Source: Blautia sp. AF19-10LB (lineage in GTDB: Bacteria; Bacillota; Clostridia; Lachnospirales; Lachnospiraceae). From it: 37,382 nt of DNA. Both the position numbers and the translations under genes were made by a program. The DNA is taken from contig NZ_QTWS01000029.1 of NCBI RefSeq assembly GCF_003461245.1, positions 1 to 37,382 of the forward strand, read 5' to 3'. Positions 1-6,258 of this stretch are shown here, piece after piece. The notes under the pieces are model-generated. The model searched no databases. It was not told the origin of the DNA and saw only the letters and a list, made by a program, of their open reading frames with translations. Positions within the stretch are counted from its first letter, which is position 1. Every line of letters starts with the position of its first letter.

Positions 1-17
1 AGTTCTTTATCTTTCAT
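1..17 (-). CDS. 5' end of a divergent gene (partial)
   Basis: On the minus strand an ATG at 17-15 is preceded by GGAGG (31-27) at 9-nt spacing and reads MKDKE before the window edge. Only the first codons are visible, so the product cannot be named. It is divergent from the excisionase gene and shares an operator-rich control region with it. That is the usual arrangement for an element-borne repressor, but this is inference from layout only. Confidence 0.5.
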
Positions 18-48
18 GCTGATGTGCCTCCTTTTTCGGTATGTCATT

Positions 49-77
49 ACTATACCACGTAACAACATATATTGCAA
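49..77 (-). promoter_or_regulatory. Sigma-A promoter of the leftward gene
   Basis: Reading the minus strand, a -35 box TTGCAA (77-72) and a -10 box TATAGT (54-49) are separated by exactly 17 bp. The -35 box lies inside the first ATTGC-N5-GCAAT repeat, so a protein bound there would block this promoter. Confidence 0.6.
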
Positions 78-173
78 TACGCAATTTAAAGAAAAAAATA
101 AAATTTCATAATGCTTGACAACAAGATGTAAACACGCTATACTGACAGCACAAATAAAATTGCATAATGCAAT
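71..173. promoter_or_regulatory. Operator cluster of the divergent control region
   Basis: Two perfect 15-bp inverted repeats of form ATTGC-N5-GCAAT occur at 71-85 and 159-173. A degenerate copy, ATTTC-ATAAT-GCTTG, lies at 103-117. One overlaps the leftward -35 box, one the rightward -35 box, and one the start of the rightward transcript. This is the layout of a repressor that controls its own gene and the excisionase. Which protein binds is not shown by the sequence. Confidence 0.6.
115..143 (+). promoter_or_regulatory. Sigma-A promoter of the excisionase gene
   Basis: TTGACA (115-120), a 17-bp spacer and TATACT (138-143) form a near-consensus promoter about 50 bp upstream of the excisionase start. 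The -35 box overlaps a degenerate copy of the operator repeat, and a perfect copy lies just downstream of the -10 box. Confidence 0.75.
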
Positions 174-191
174 CAACAAGGAGGTGGTTAT

Positions 192-422
192 ATGACGCAA
201 AGAAAGATCGCCTTATCTATTGAGGAAGCTGCTGATTATACGGGAATTGGCAGGAACACCCTGCGAAAGTTGGTAGAGTGGAAGAAACTTCCGGTATTGA
301 AGGTTGGGAGAAAAGTCCTGATCAAAACAGATATGCTGGAACTCTTTATGGAAGCCAACGAGGGCAGGGACTTGAGGGATAAGGGAAATGTGAAAGCAGT
401 CGCAAGAAACGGTTCAACTTAA
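192..422 (+). CDS. Excisionase-family DNA-binding protein
   Basis: This 76-residue protein has a single winged-helix/MerR-like DNA-binding domain of the excisionase family. Visible marks are SIEEAADYTGIGRNTLRKL (helix-turn-helix, about residues 9-27), followed by LPVLKVGRKVLIK, the wing strand typical of Tn916 Xis-like proteins, then a basic tail. In that family the protein bends attachment-site DNA and steers a tyrosine integrase toward excision. AAGGAGGTGG ends a few bases before the ATG. The gene heads the mobilization block (DUF3847, oriT, relaxase) and is driven by an operator-flanked promoter. No integrase is in the window, so a role as a transcription factor for the element cannot be excluded. 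Confidence 0.8.
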   Translation: MTQRKIALSIEEAADYTGIGRNTLRKLVEWKKLPVLKVGRKVLIKTDMLELFMEANEGRDLRDKGNVKAVARNGST

Positions 423-426
423 AAAA

Positions 427-446
427 GCGGTTCCCGAAGAAACCGC
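427..446 (+). terminator. Weak hairpin after the excisionase gene
   Basis: GCGGTT (427-432) pairs with AACCGC (441-446) around an 8-nt loop, starting a few bases after the stop codon. There is no T run, so it is a poor terminator and may only protect or attenuate the transcript. Confidence 0.25.
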
Positions 447-568
447 CAAAGGTTCTATCAGACCGGAGCCATGATATACCTACACGCAAGCAGATTATAC
501 CATGTACTTCGTCTGACAGACAACAGAGAACTTATGTTTGGAAGAAAAATGAAAGGACGATGATATTT

Positions 569-883
569 ATGGCAAGATCAACAAAGAGTTATGAGGAGCG
601 TATGCTCCAGTTGGAAAAGAAAGAACAGGAAAGCCTTGAGAAAGCAAAACAGTATGCAGCACAGAAACGGGAACTGAAGAAACGTCAGAAAGATGTGGAA
701 ACCAAAAAGCGGACACACAGGCTCTGCCAGATTGGCGGTGCGGTGGAATCGGTGCTGGGTTCTGCGATTGAGGAAGAAGATATCCCGAAGCTGATCGGCT
801 TCTTAAAAAGGCAGGAAGCAAACGGAAAGTTTTTCTCAAAGGCAATGCAGAAAGAGCCAGTTGCAAATACGGAGGAAGTGTAA
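569..883 (+). CDS. DUF3847 family mobilization-associated protein
   Basis: This 104-residue protein is highly charged. It has an N-terminal coiled coil of Glu/Lys/Gln (about residues 5-48), then the block RLCQIGGAVESVLG and the conserved tail EEEDIPKLIGFLKRQE, which I recognise as DUF3847. Genes of this family lie just upstream of MobQ relaxases in Clostridia mobile elements. Its position directly before the likely oriT suggests an accessory DNA-processing role, perhaps MobC-like, but no activity can be read from the sequence. An ATG at 560 is also in frame, but it leaves only 2 nt after AAGGA. The ATG at 569 gives MARSTK and better spacing. Confidence 0.75.
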   Translation: MARSTKSYEERMLQLEKKEQESLEKAKQYAAQKRELKKRQKDVETKKRTHRLCQIGGAVESVLGSAIEEEDIPKLIGFLKRQEANGKFFSKAMQKEPVANTEEV

Positions 884-927
884 TGCCAGAGGGAGTGGGT
901 TTTCCATTCCCTTCATTGCTTTTTCAT

Positions 928-985
928 GAAGGGCGCACTTATGGACAACCAGAGGTCGTCCGTATAAGTTTGCCACAGGTGGCAA
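928..985. other. oriT: Candidate origin of transfer (oriT) of MobQ type
   Basis: On the minus strand the sequence reads ATAAGTGCGCCCTTC (942-928), which closely matches the nic region of RSF1010-type MobQ plasmids (TAAGTGCGCCCT). Next to it is an inverted repeat: ACTTATGGAC (937-946) pairs with GTCC-GT-ATAAGT (958-969) with a 2-nt bulge, as expected for a relaxase recognition hairpin. A second small hairpin, TTGCCA/TGGCAA, follows at 970-985. The site lies in the 328-nt gap between the DUF3847 gene and the relaxase. I see no convincing gene in the rest of that gap. Confidence 0.65.
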
Positions 986-1211
986 CCGGTCTGCGCTTAT
1001 GCTTGCCGGGCTCGTTCCGTCGGCGGGGCTTTCAGCCAGACCTGCTCATGCCGCAGGAGGCACTCTTCGCCAGAGGGGCGCATTCCATGCAGGCTGTTAT
1101 GCACAGAGCACCCTTACGCAGAGGGCGTTCCGGCAGATACTATTTTCTTTTAGGGAAAACGTTACCTGCCGGAAATCAAAGCCGGATACGGCAGAAAGGG
1201 GGAAACGGATC

Positions 1212-2501
1212 ATGGCGATTTTTCATTATACAGTAAAGATTGTTGGACGCAGCAAAGGAAAATCCATCATATTAGCATCTGCTTATCTCAATGGCGATGT
1301 GATGAAAAATGAAGAAACAGGCAGGATCAGCTACTACACTTCAAAAAAGAAGTCGTTTATACCAGCCTGATGATGTGTGAAGATGCACCACAGGAATGGC
1401 AGAATGTACCTGCTGAAAATATCAGACGGTTCCAGAAATCTGTCCGATATAAAAGGGCAGATAACAAAAAATGCTGCATTGGAAAAATTTAAACTTATTT
1501 TTCAGAAGCAGCGTTTATGGAATGAAGTTTTGAGGATAGAAAAAAGTGCAGATGCACAACTCGGCAGGTCATTTGAATTTTCGCTTCCGAAAGAATGGAG
1601 CCGACAGGAACAGATTAATCATACAACCGAATATATTCAAAAGACCTTTGTAGATAAGGGAATGTGTGCGGACTGGAGTATTCATGATAAAGGAGATGGA
1701 AATCCCCATGTGCATTTACTTGTGACGATGAGACCATTCAATCCAGACCACTCATGGGGGAACAAAGAAGTCAAGGATTGGGATTTTTTCAGAGATGAAA
1801 ATGGAAATATCGTAGTGGATGAATCCCATCCGGACTGGTGGCAGGATAAAAAGAACCCTGCCCGTCATGGAATCCGAATCCCGGTATTGGACGAAAACGG
1901 TAATCCGAAAATCGGTGCAAGGAACCGTAAACAGTGGAAACGTGTATTAACCGATGCTACCGGATGGAACAATCAAAAAAATTGTGAACTATGGCGGAGC
2001 GAATGGGCAAACGTCTGTAATGCACATTTGAAAACGGAGAATCACATTGACCACCGTTCTTATGCAAGGCAGGGGAAATTAGAGATACCGACAATCCATG
2101 AGGGTGCAGATGCCAGAAAAATTGATGAGAAATTTCAAAATGGGCAGACACCATCCGCTTCATGGAAAGTGGAGGAAAACCAGATCATAAAAAGACAAAA
2201 TGCACTGCTGAATAAAATACAAATTTCTTTTGGAAAAGTATCCGGTGCATTGACACAATGGAAGGAGCGATTGGATGACATTAGAAGAAAGCCGGGAAGT
2301 CATTCCTATGATGGGGACAATGATAAACCAGATCGAGGAACAGCAGAATCTTATGGCAGAGATGGTACAGGAATTGCAGGAACGGGACAGGCAGCTTCTG
2401 TCTTTTCAGGAGCAGAACCAGAGTTTAAAAAGCTTAAACAGCGAATTATCCGGGCTGCTGAATCTTTTGCCAGATACCGAAGAACTGCTCTCACAGATTG
2501 A
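1212..2501 (+). pseudogene. mobA: MobQ (MobA/MobL) relaxase, frameshifted
   Basis: The product would nick oriT and lead the single strand into the recipient. It starts MAIFHYTVKIVGRSKGKSII, the MobQ N-terminus with the catalytic Tyr. The metal-binding motif HDKGDGNPHVHLLVTMRPF follows, then RNRKQWKRVLTDATGWNN, both diagnostic of the family. The frame is broken twice. Near an A6 run at 1343-1348 one base appears missing, and near another A6 run at 1466-1471 one base appears extra. Between them the shifted frame still encodes the expected VVYTSLMMC...RFQKSVRYKRAD. The two changes compensate, so downstream the original frame resumes to a TGA at 2499-2501. The lesions are either true or homopolymer read errors. 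The GGGGGA upstream of ATG 1212 is the likely ribosome site. Confidence 0.85.
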
Positions 2502-2634
2502 GCAACAGAAAATCAGAATCGAACAGTTGGAAACCGAGAATCAGCAATGGCAGGAATTAACGCAGAAGCTGAACAGCGAGAACAGCTTATTGCAGAAACA
2601 GAACAGCGAATTGCTGACCTTAAACAGCAGATAG
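2275..2634 (+). CDS. Coiled-coil protein nested in the relaxase gene
   Basis: This 119-residue protein is read in a different frame from the relaxase, over relaxase codons. It has its own ribosome site, AAGGAG (2262-2267), 7 nt before ATG 2275. After MTLEESREVIPMMG it is almost wholly coiled coil (QIEEQQNLMAEMVQEL..., QNQSLKSLNSELSGLLNLL, QIEQQKIRIEQLETENQQ). No enzyme motif is visible. The next gene in the same frame (DUF6040) starts 18 nt after this stop and also begins with coiled coil, so the two may work together or derive from one longer gene. The function is unknown. The ribosome site and heptad pattern make a chance open frame unlikely. Confidence 0.55.
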   Translation: MTLEESREVIPMMGTMINQIEEQQNLMAEMVQELQERDRQLLSFQEQNQSLKSLNSELSGLLNLLPDTEELLSQIEQQKIRIEQLETENQQWQELTQKLNSENSLLQKQNSELLTLNSR

Positions 2635-2933
2635 AGAAAGCGAGGGAGATCGATGAGCGAATGCAGAAACTTAGAGAACGTCGGGCAGGTGGAAGAACTT
2701 CTGCTGATGACCGAACAGATGCAGGACGAACTGGATCAGAAAGACCAGACAATCCAGGAACTAAACAGGCAGCTAAGCGAATCGCTGACCTTGAACGAGA
2801 AATTGAACAGCGAAAACAGAGCCGAGAATATCGAAGCATTGTGGACAAGATTAAGGCAAACAGAGGAACGATTGATCAGCGAGACAGACAACAGGAAAAG
2901 AGCCGACGCAGAAGTCGTGGCATGGAAATTTAA
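2502..2933 (+). pseudogene. Relaxase C-terminal coiled coil, cut off by an in-frame TGA
   Basis: The relaxase frame stays open for 143 codons after the TGA at 2499-2501 and still looks like the C-terminus of a longer MobQ relaxase. It contains ETEQRIADLKQQIEKAREID, ERMQKLRERRAGGR, a low-complexity DRTDAGRTGSERPDN linker, then RIADLEREIEQRKQSREY and a basic RRRSRGMEI end. I infer that the TGA is a nonsense change (or a natural shortening) in a gene once ending at 2933. The segment overlaps both the nested coiled-coil gene and the DUF6040 gene in another frame. It could be re-initiated at ATG 2547, but I see no good ribosome site there. Confidence 0.5.
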
Positions 2934-3621
2934 GTACGAAAAAGCAGAACAGGAAAAACTTTATGCACAGACACACCAAAAGACGGTTGAGGTAGCTGTT
3001 GAGAAAAAAGTGCCTTATGAGAAATGCGAAAAATGTGACCGTACTGTTTACCAAAAAGCAAAAGAGAAATGCGATAACCGAAAAATTCAGTTGGAGAAAA
3101 AATATAAAAATATGACGATTGGTTATGAAAGTATCTTGTTTCTACTGGCATGGTACAGCATAACAACAACGCTGTTTACCGCTATTCTTTCACCAGTTTT
3201 CCTCAACGACTGTAGCACCTTTTTCGGTGCGTTAGGAAAAGGAATAGGAAGCTTGTTTCGGGAGTTTGTCATAGGTGCAGATTCTTTCGGACAGTTAAGT
3301 AATGTAATTTCAAACAGCATCATTTCCGGGATTGTGTACTGGCTGATTGCAACTATTGTTATAGGAATTTTATTCATAATAACAGGATTGATTATAGTTT
3401 GGATTGGCTATCAGGTTGGAAAAATCTACCGGAAATATTGTTGGGATATACTCAGCATTATGGTGGCAATAATGAGTACAGCTATCGCAATCTACTTTGG
3501 TGAACGGATAAAATCTGTCATGTCGATAAACCTCATTGTATTGTTACTGCTGGTACACGTGGTCTATATCGGAATCCGATGTTATGTGAAAGACTGGCGG
3601 GAGGAACGAGGATATTACTAA
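2653..3621 (+). CDS. DUF6040 family coiled-coil/membrane protein
   Basis: This 322-residue protein has an N-terminal coiled coil (about residues 10-100, EELLLMTEQMQDELDQKDQ...), then WKFKYEKAEQEK and a VEVAVEKKVPYEKCEKCD segment. The C-terminal half has three or four membrane segments (about 165-185, 220-250, 262-280, 285-305), ending KDWREERGYY. This matches DUF6040, found beside MobQ relaxases in Clostridia elements. A membrane anchor with a cytoplasmic coiled coil would suit a mobilization-complex partner, but the role is not known. GAGGGAG sits just before ATG 2653. The first 281 bp overlap the relaxase C-terminal frame. A strong terminator follows. A decayed copy of its 3' end occurs at 7974-8087. 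Confidence 0.75.
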   Translation: MSECRNLENVGQVEELLLMTEQMQDELDQKDQTIQELNRQLSESLTLNEKLNSENRAENIEALWTRLRQTEERLISETDNRKRADAEVVAWKFKYEKAEQEKLYAQTHQKTVEVAVEKKVPYEKCEKCDRTVYQKAKEKCDNRKIQLEKKYKNMTIGYESILFLLAWYSITTTLFTAILSPVFLNDCSTFFGALGKGIGSLFREFVIGADSFGQLSNVISNSIISGIVYWLIATIVIGILFIITGLIIVWIGYQVGKIYRKYCWDILSIMVAIMSTAIAIYFGERIKSVMSINLIVLLLLVHVVYIGIRCYVKDWREERGYY

Positions 3622-3630
3622 AACAAAAAG

Positions 3631-3670
3631 AAAACAGGAAGATTTTGTAAAGTATCTTCCTGTTTTTTCT
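3631..3670 (+). terminator. Rho-independent terminator of the mobilization block
   Basis: AAAACAGGAAGAT (3631-3643) pairs perfectly with ATCTTCCTGTTTT (3654-3666) and runs into TTTTTTCT. It closes the transcript of the xis-mob-DUF6040 block. Confidence 0.85.
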
Positions 3671-3713
3671 AAAGCAGACTATTGATTGTATTTATATTAA
3701 GTTTTCAACAACA

Positions 3714-3751
3714 ATGTAACCATTGAAATTACATCTGTTTTTTGATATGAT
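3714..3751 (+). promoter_or_regulatory. Promoter and operator of the Rrf2 gene
   Basis: TTGAAA (3723-3728), a 17-bp spacer and TATGAT (3746-3751) form the promoter. A 21-bp inverted repeat, ATGTAAC-N7-ATTACAT, spans 3714-3734 and covers the -35 box. The same operator occurs at the promoter of the next gene, so autoregulation by the Rrf2 protein is the simplest reading. Confidence 0.7.
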
Positions 3752-3775
3752 TACTGTCAAAGAGAGGTGTTTATA

Positions 3776-4210
3776 ATGCAGATTTCAAGCAGATTTACAA
3801 TGGCAATCCATATGTTTGCCTGTATAGATACATTTTCGGATCAGAAGATGACTAGTGATTTTATGGCAGCAAGCATTGGAACTAATCCGGTGATTGTTCG
3901 TAAAATATTGCAACAATTAAAGGCTGCTGGTCTTATTGAAGTTGCAAGAGGGACAGGCGGTGTGACAATTACCAGACCATTGGAGCAGATTACATTCCTT
4001 GATGTGTATAAAGCAGTGGAATGTGCACCAGATGAAGAACTGTTTCATTTTCATGAGAATCCCAATCAGAAATGTCCGGTAGGAAAGAATATTCACCATG
4101 TTCTTGATAAGAGACTGTTAGAAGTACAGAAGGCAATGGAGGAAAAACTTTCAGAAATGACACTTGCTGATGTGAAAAAAGATATTGCAGTGTATACAGA
4201 GGAAGAGTAG
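3776..4210 (+). CDS. Rrf2 family transcriptional regulator (YwnA-like)
   Basis: This 144-residue protein has a winged helix-turn-helix at about residues 5-65. MQISSRFTMAIHMFACI is the Rrf2 start. SIGTNPVIVRKILQQLKAAG is the recognition helix region, and LIEVARGTGGVTITRP is the wing. The dimerisation half carries VECAPDEE and NQKCPVGKNI. It lacks the spaced three-Cys cluster of IscR/NsrR, so a bound Fe-S cluster is not supported; single-Cys redox sensing is possible. I chose ATG 3776 (AGAGAGG, 8-nt gap) over GTG 3767. A matching 21-bp operator lies on its own promoter and three on the next promoter, so it most likely represses itself and the flavin/SirTM cargo. Its ligand is unknown. Confidence 0.85.
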   Translation: MQISSRFTMAIHMFACIDTFSDQKMTSDFMAASIGTNPVIVRKILQQLKAAGLIEVARGTGGVTITRPLEQITFLDVYKAVECAPDEELFHFHENPNQKCPVGKNIHHVLDKRLLEVQKAMEEKLSEMTLADVKKDIAVYTEEE

Positions 4211-4219
4211 CCTACAGAA

Positions 4220-4270
4220 GGCTTCGGATGAGTGATTATACCATCACAATTTCCGGAGCCTTTTTGTTTT
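4220..4270 (+). terminator. Terminator of the Rrf2 gene
   Basis: GGCTTCGGA (4220-4228) pairs with TCCGGAGCC (4252-4260), with one G-U pair, across a long loop. TTTTTGTTTTT follows directly. Confidence 0.7.
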
Positions 4271-4300
4271 TCATAATCAATGTAAAATCTTCAAAAGGAG

Positions 4301-4399
4301 TTGTAACAAAAAAAGTTACAAAAAGTTTGATGTAACTATTGACATTACATTAAACGAATGATATTGTATAGCTACAAGATGTAATAATCATTGTTACAA
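4301..4399 (+). promoter_or_regulatory. Three Rrf2-type operators at the flavin/SirTM promoter
   Basis: Three 21-bp dyads share one form, WTGTAAY-N7-RTTACAW. 4301-4321 reads TTGTAAC-A7-GTTACAA. 4330-4350 reads ATGTAAC-N7-ATTACAT and is nearly the same as the Rrf2 gene's own site. 4379-4399 reads ATGTAAT-N7-GTTACAA. They lie upstream of, across the -35 box of, and downstream of the promoter at 4339-4367, which is a repression layout. Confidence 0.7.
4339..4367 (+). promoter_or_regulatory. Sigma-A promoter of the flavin/SirTM operon
   Basis: TTGACA (4339-4344), a 17-bp spacer and TATTGT (4362-4367) form the promoter. The -35 box lies inside the middle operator. No other convincing promoter is seen between here and the FMN riboswitch, so this promoter may drive everything to 7972. 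Confidence 0.7.
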
Positions 4400-4421
4400 C
4401 ATATCAAGGAGGTAATTTAAA

Positions 4422-4817
4422 ATGCAGAAAGTAGTAGAATTTTTACAGAAAAACCCGGTTCAGTATTTAGCAACCGTCGGAAGAGATGGAAAGGCAAAAT
4501 GCCGTCCATTCATGTTCTGTTTTGAGCAGGACGGAAAGCTTTGGTTTTGTACTAACAACACAAAGGATGTTTACAAGGATATGTTAGCAAATCCTGAAGT
4601 AGAAGTATCAGTATCTTCCCCTGAATACGCATGGATTCGCCTTCATGGCAAAGCAGTATTTGAGGACAACAAGAGTGTAAAGGAAGGATGTATGAACAAT
4701 CCTATCGTTAAGGGACAGTACCAGACAGCAGATAATCCTATTTTTGAGGTATTCTATCTTGAAAATCCGCATGGTTTAATCGCAGATTTCTCTGGAAATC
4801 CACCTTATGAATTTTAA
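4422..4817 (+). CDS. Pyridoxamine 5'-phosphate oxidase-like flavin-binding protein
   Basis: This 131-residue protein has the FMN-binding split barrel. The first strands read VQYLATVGRDGKAKCRPFMF, followed by DGKLWFCTNNTKDVYKDML and NPEVEVSVSS, then WIRLHGKAVFED. This is the usual layout of small PNPOx-like flavoproteins. The C-terminus has NPHGLIADFSGNPP. AGGAGG lies well placed before ATG 4422. Its expression should be governed by the Rrf2-type operators just upstream. An FMN riboswitch begins 24 nt after its stop, so it is probably the first gene of a flavin-linked transcript. Flavin reductase-like or electron-transfer activity is likely; true pyridoxamine-phosphate oxidase activity is unlikely at this size. 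Confidence 0.8.
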   Translation: MQKVVEFLQKNPVQYLATVGRDGKAKCRPFMFCFEQDGKLWFCTNNTKDVYKDMLANPEVEVSVSSPEYAWIRLHGKAVFEDNKSVKEGCMNNPIVKGQYQTADNPIFEVFYLENPHGLIADFSGNPPYEF

Positions 4818-4841
4818 AGATAATTAACAGAAAAAATTACA

Positions 4842-4945
4842 GTCTTCGGGGCAAGGTGTAATTCCTGACCGGCAGTATAGTCTGCGAGCAAAAGCTGATA
4901 TGGTGCAATTCCATAACCGACGGTAAAGTCCGGATGAGAGAAGAT
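4842..4945 (+). promoter_or_regulatory. FMN riboswitch (RFN element)
   Basis: Every conserved block of the RFN aptamer is present in order: TCTTCGGGGCAAGGTG, AATTCCTGACCGGC, AGTATAGTCTGCGAGC, TGGTGCAATTCCATAACCGAC, GGTAAAGTCCGGATGAGAGAAGA. The closing stem forms between TCTTC at the start and GAAGA at the end. A terminator follows at once, so FMN binding would be expected to stop transcription before RibU and the genes behind it, as in other Firmicutes. Confidence 0.95.
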
Positions 4946-4950
4946 ATGAT

Positions 4951-4992
4951 AAAACAAGTCCCGCAGGGAATCCCGTCCTGCGGGCTGTTTTA
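4951..4992 (+). terminator. Terminator of the FMN riboswitch
   Basis: CCCGCAGG (4960-4967) pairs with CCTGCGGG (4977-4984), followed by TGTTTT. It is the expression platform: FMN-bound aptamer leaves this hairpin free to form. Confidence 0.85.
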
Positions 4993-5023
4993 AATTCAGG
5001 CATATCTCACAAAAGGGAGATTT

Positions 5024-5647
5024 ATGAGTAACAATACAGCAACTATTAAAACAAGAAAAAATTTAGTTTCTACAAGAACGATAACAATGACAGCTCTACT
5101 GGCAGCTATATCATATGTGTTGGCATTTTTAGAGTTTCCGGTTCCTTTGAGTCCATCATTTGCACGAATGGATCTGTCAGATTTACCTGCACTGATTGGG
5201 GCGTTTGCTTTTGGACCGGTTACAGGAGTGATGATAGAATTGATAAAAAATATATTACAGCTTCTGTCAACATCAACAGGAGGAATTGGTGAACTTGCCA
5301 ATTTCCTGATGGGGGCATCCTATGTACTGGCTGCCGGTTTTATATACAAATACAAAAAGACTAAGAAAATGGCGAAGTGGGCATGTGTTATTTCAAGTGT
5401 GGTTATGGGAATAGCGGCAGCGATTGCAAATTATTTTATTCTACTTCCACTGTTTGAAATATTTATGCCGCTGGAGCAGCTGATTGCATCATTTGGCGAA
5501 TTTCTGCCATTTATTAAGACTAAGCTGGACATTGTGCTATTCAATGCATTGCCGTTTAATATCTTAAAAGGCATGGTAATTGGAGCAATTACCATGATGA
5601 TATATAAAAAACTTACACCGATACTGAAAGGAGAGACTTGGAAATGA
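5024..5647 (+). CDS. ribU: Riboflavin ECF transporter substrate-binding subunit RibU
   Basis: This 207-residue membrane protein imports riboflavin together with the shared EcfA/A'/T energising module, which is not encoded here. Five or six hydrophobic helices are visible (about 22-40, 54-75, 92-110, 120-145, 175-195). The N-terminus carries the S-component start (TRTITMTALLAAISYVLAF). Typical RibU blocks are LSPSFARMDLSDLPALIGAF and MIELIKNILQLLSTSTGGIGELANF. The upstream FMN riboswitch independently supports riboflavin as substrate. GGGAG lies upstream of ATG 5024. Its last codons overlap the next gene by 4 nt (ATGA), so the two are translationally coupled. Confidence 0.92.
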   Translation: MSNNTATIKTRKNLVSTRTITMTALLAAISYVLAFLEFPVPLSPSFARMDLSDLPALIGAFAFGPVTGVMIELIKNILQLLSTSTGGIGELANFLMGASYVLAAGFIYKYKKTKKMAKWACVISSVVMGIAAAIANYFILLPLFEIFMPLEQLIASFGEFLPFIKTKLDIVLFNALPFNILKGMVIGAITMMIYKKLTPILKGETWK

Positions 5648-6258
5648 CAAAAATGGATTATCTTGAACTTCTGGTGGATGAAATTCATTCAACAACAGTT
5701 GCAACGATAGGTTCAGATGGACATCCTCAGACAAGAATCATAGATATGATGTACTATGATGAAGAAGGTGTGTATTTCCTTACAGCAACGGGAAAAACAT
5801 TTTATGACCAGTTAATGGAGCAGCAGTATGTGGCAATATCCGCAACAAAAGACAAAATTGCGGTGTCTCTGCGTGGAAAAATAAAGAACATCGGAAAAAA
5901 GAATCTTGATATTATGTTTGAAAAAAATCCATATATGAAGAAAATCTATCCGGGAGATACGAAAGATGCAATCGAAGTGTTTCGGCTGTATGAGGCACAG
6001 GGAGAGTATTTTGATATCAGCAATCCATCAAATATTGTGAGGGATACTATAACAATTGGAAAAACCGAGGCAGTTCAGACAGGGTATTTTATTGGAAAAG
6101 AATGTATTGGATGCAAACTGTGTTACTCTGTATGTCCGCAAAAATGCATTGATATATCTTCAGTTCCGGTTACTATCAACCAGAATCATTGTCTGCATTG
6201 CGGAAGATGTGCAGAAATTTGTCCGAAGCAGTGTATTGAGAAAAGAGGTTCATTATGA
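5644..6258 (+). CDS. Flavin split-barrel protein fused to a 2[4Fe-4S] ferredoxin domain
   Basis: This 204-residue protein has two parts. Residues 1-130 form a PNPOx-like FMN-binding barrel (TTVATIGSDGHPQTRIIDMM, GVYFLTATGKTFYDQL, VAISATKDKIAVSLRGKI). Residues 145-200 carry two complete 4Fe-4S motifs, CIGCKLCYSVCP and CLHCGRCAEICP. A bound flavin plus two clusters suggests transfer of single electrons between ferredoxin-type donors and a flavin-dependent step. The partner is unknown. I chose ATG 5644 over TTG 5638: it overlaps the RibU stop as ATGA and stands about 10 nt after AAAGGAGAG. Its own stop overlaps the sirtuin start in the same way, tying it to ADP-ribosylation genes. Confidence 0.82.
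   Translation: MTKMDYLELLVDEIHSTTVATIGSDGHPQTRIIDMMYYDEEGVYFLTATGKTFYDQLMEQQYVAISATKDKIAVSLRGKIKNIGKKNLDIMFEKNPYMKKIYPGDTKDAIEVFRLYEAQGEYFDISNPSNIVRDTITIGKTEAVQTGYFIGKECIGCKLCYSVCPQKCIDISSVPVTINQNHCLHCGRCAEICPKQCIEKRGSL

Noticed and set aside
883..1370. Two overlapping plus-strand frames before the relaxase (883-1236 and 999-1370)
   Set aside because: No family resemblance except for the last part of the second, which is the relaxase N-terminus from 1212. The stretch holds oriT-like hairpins and has no ribosome site at either start.
3776..4210. Calling the Rrf2 protein IscR or NsrR
   Set aside because: The three-Cys Fe-S cluster spacing is absent; only isolated Cys residues are present.
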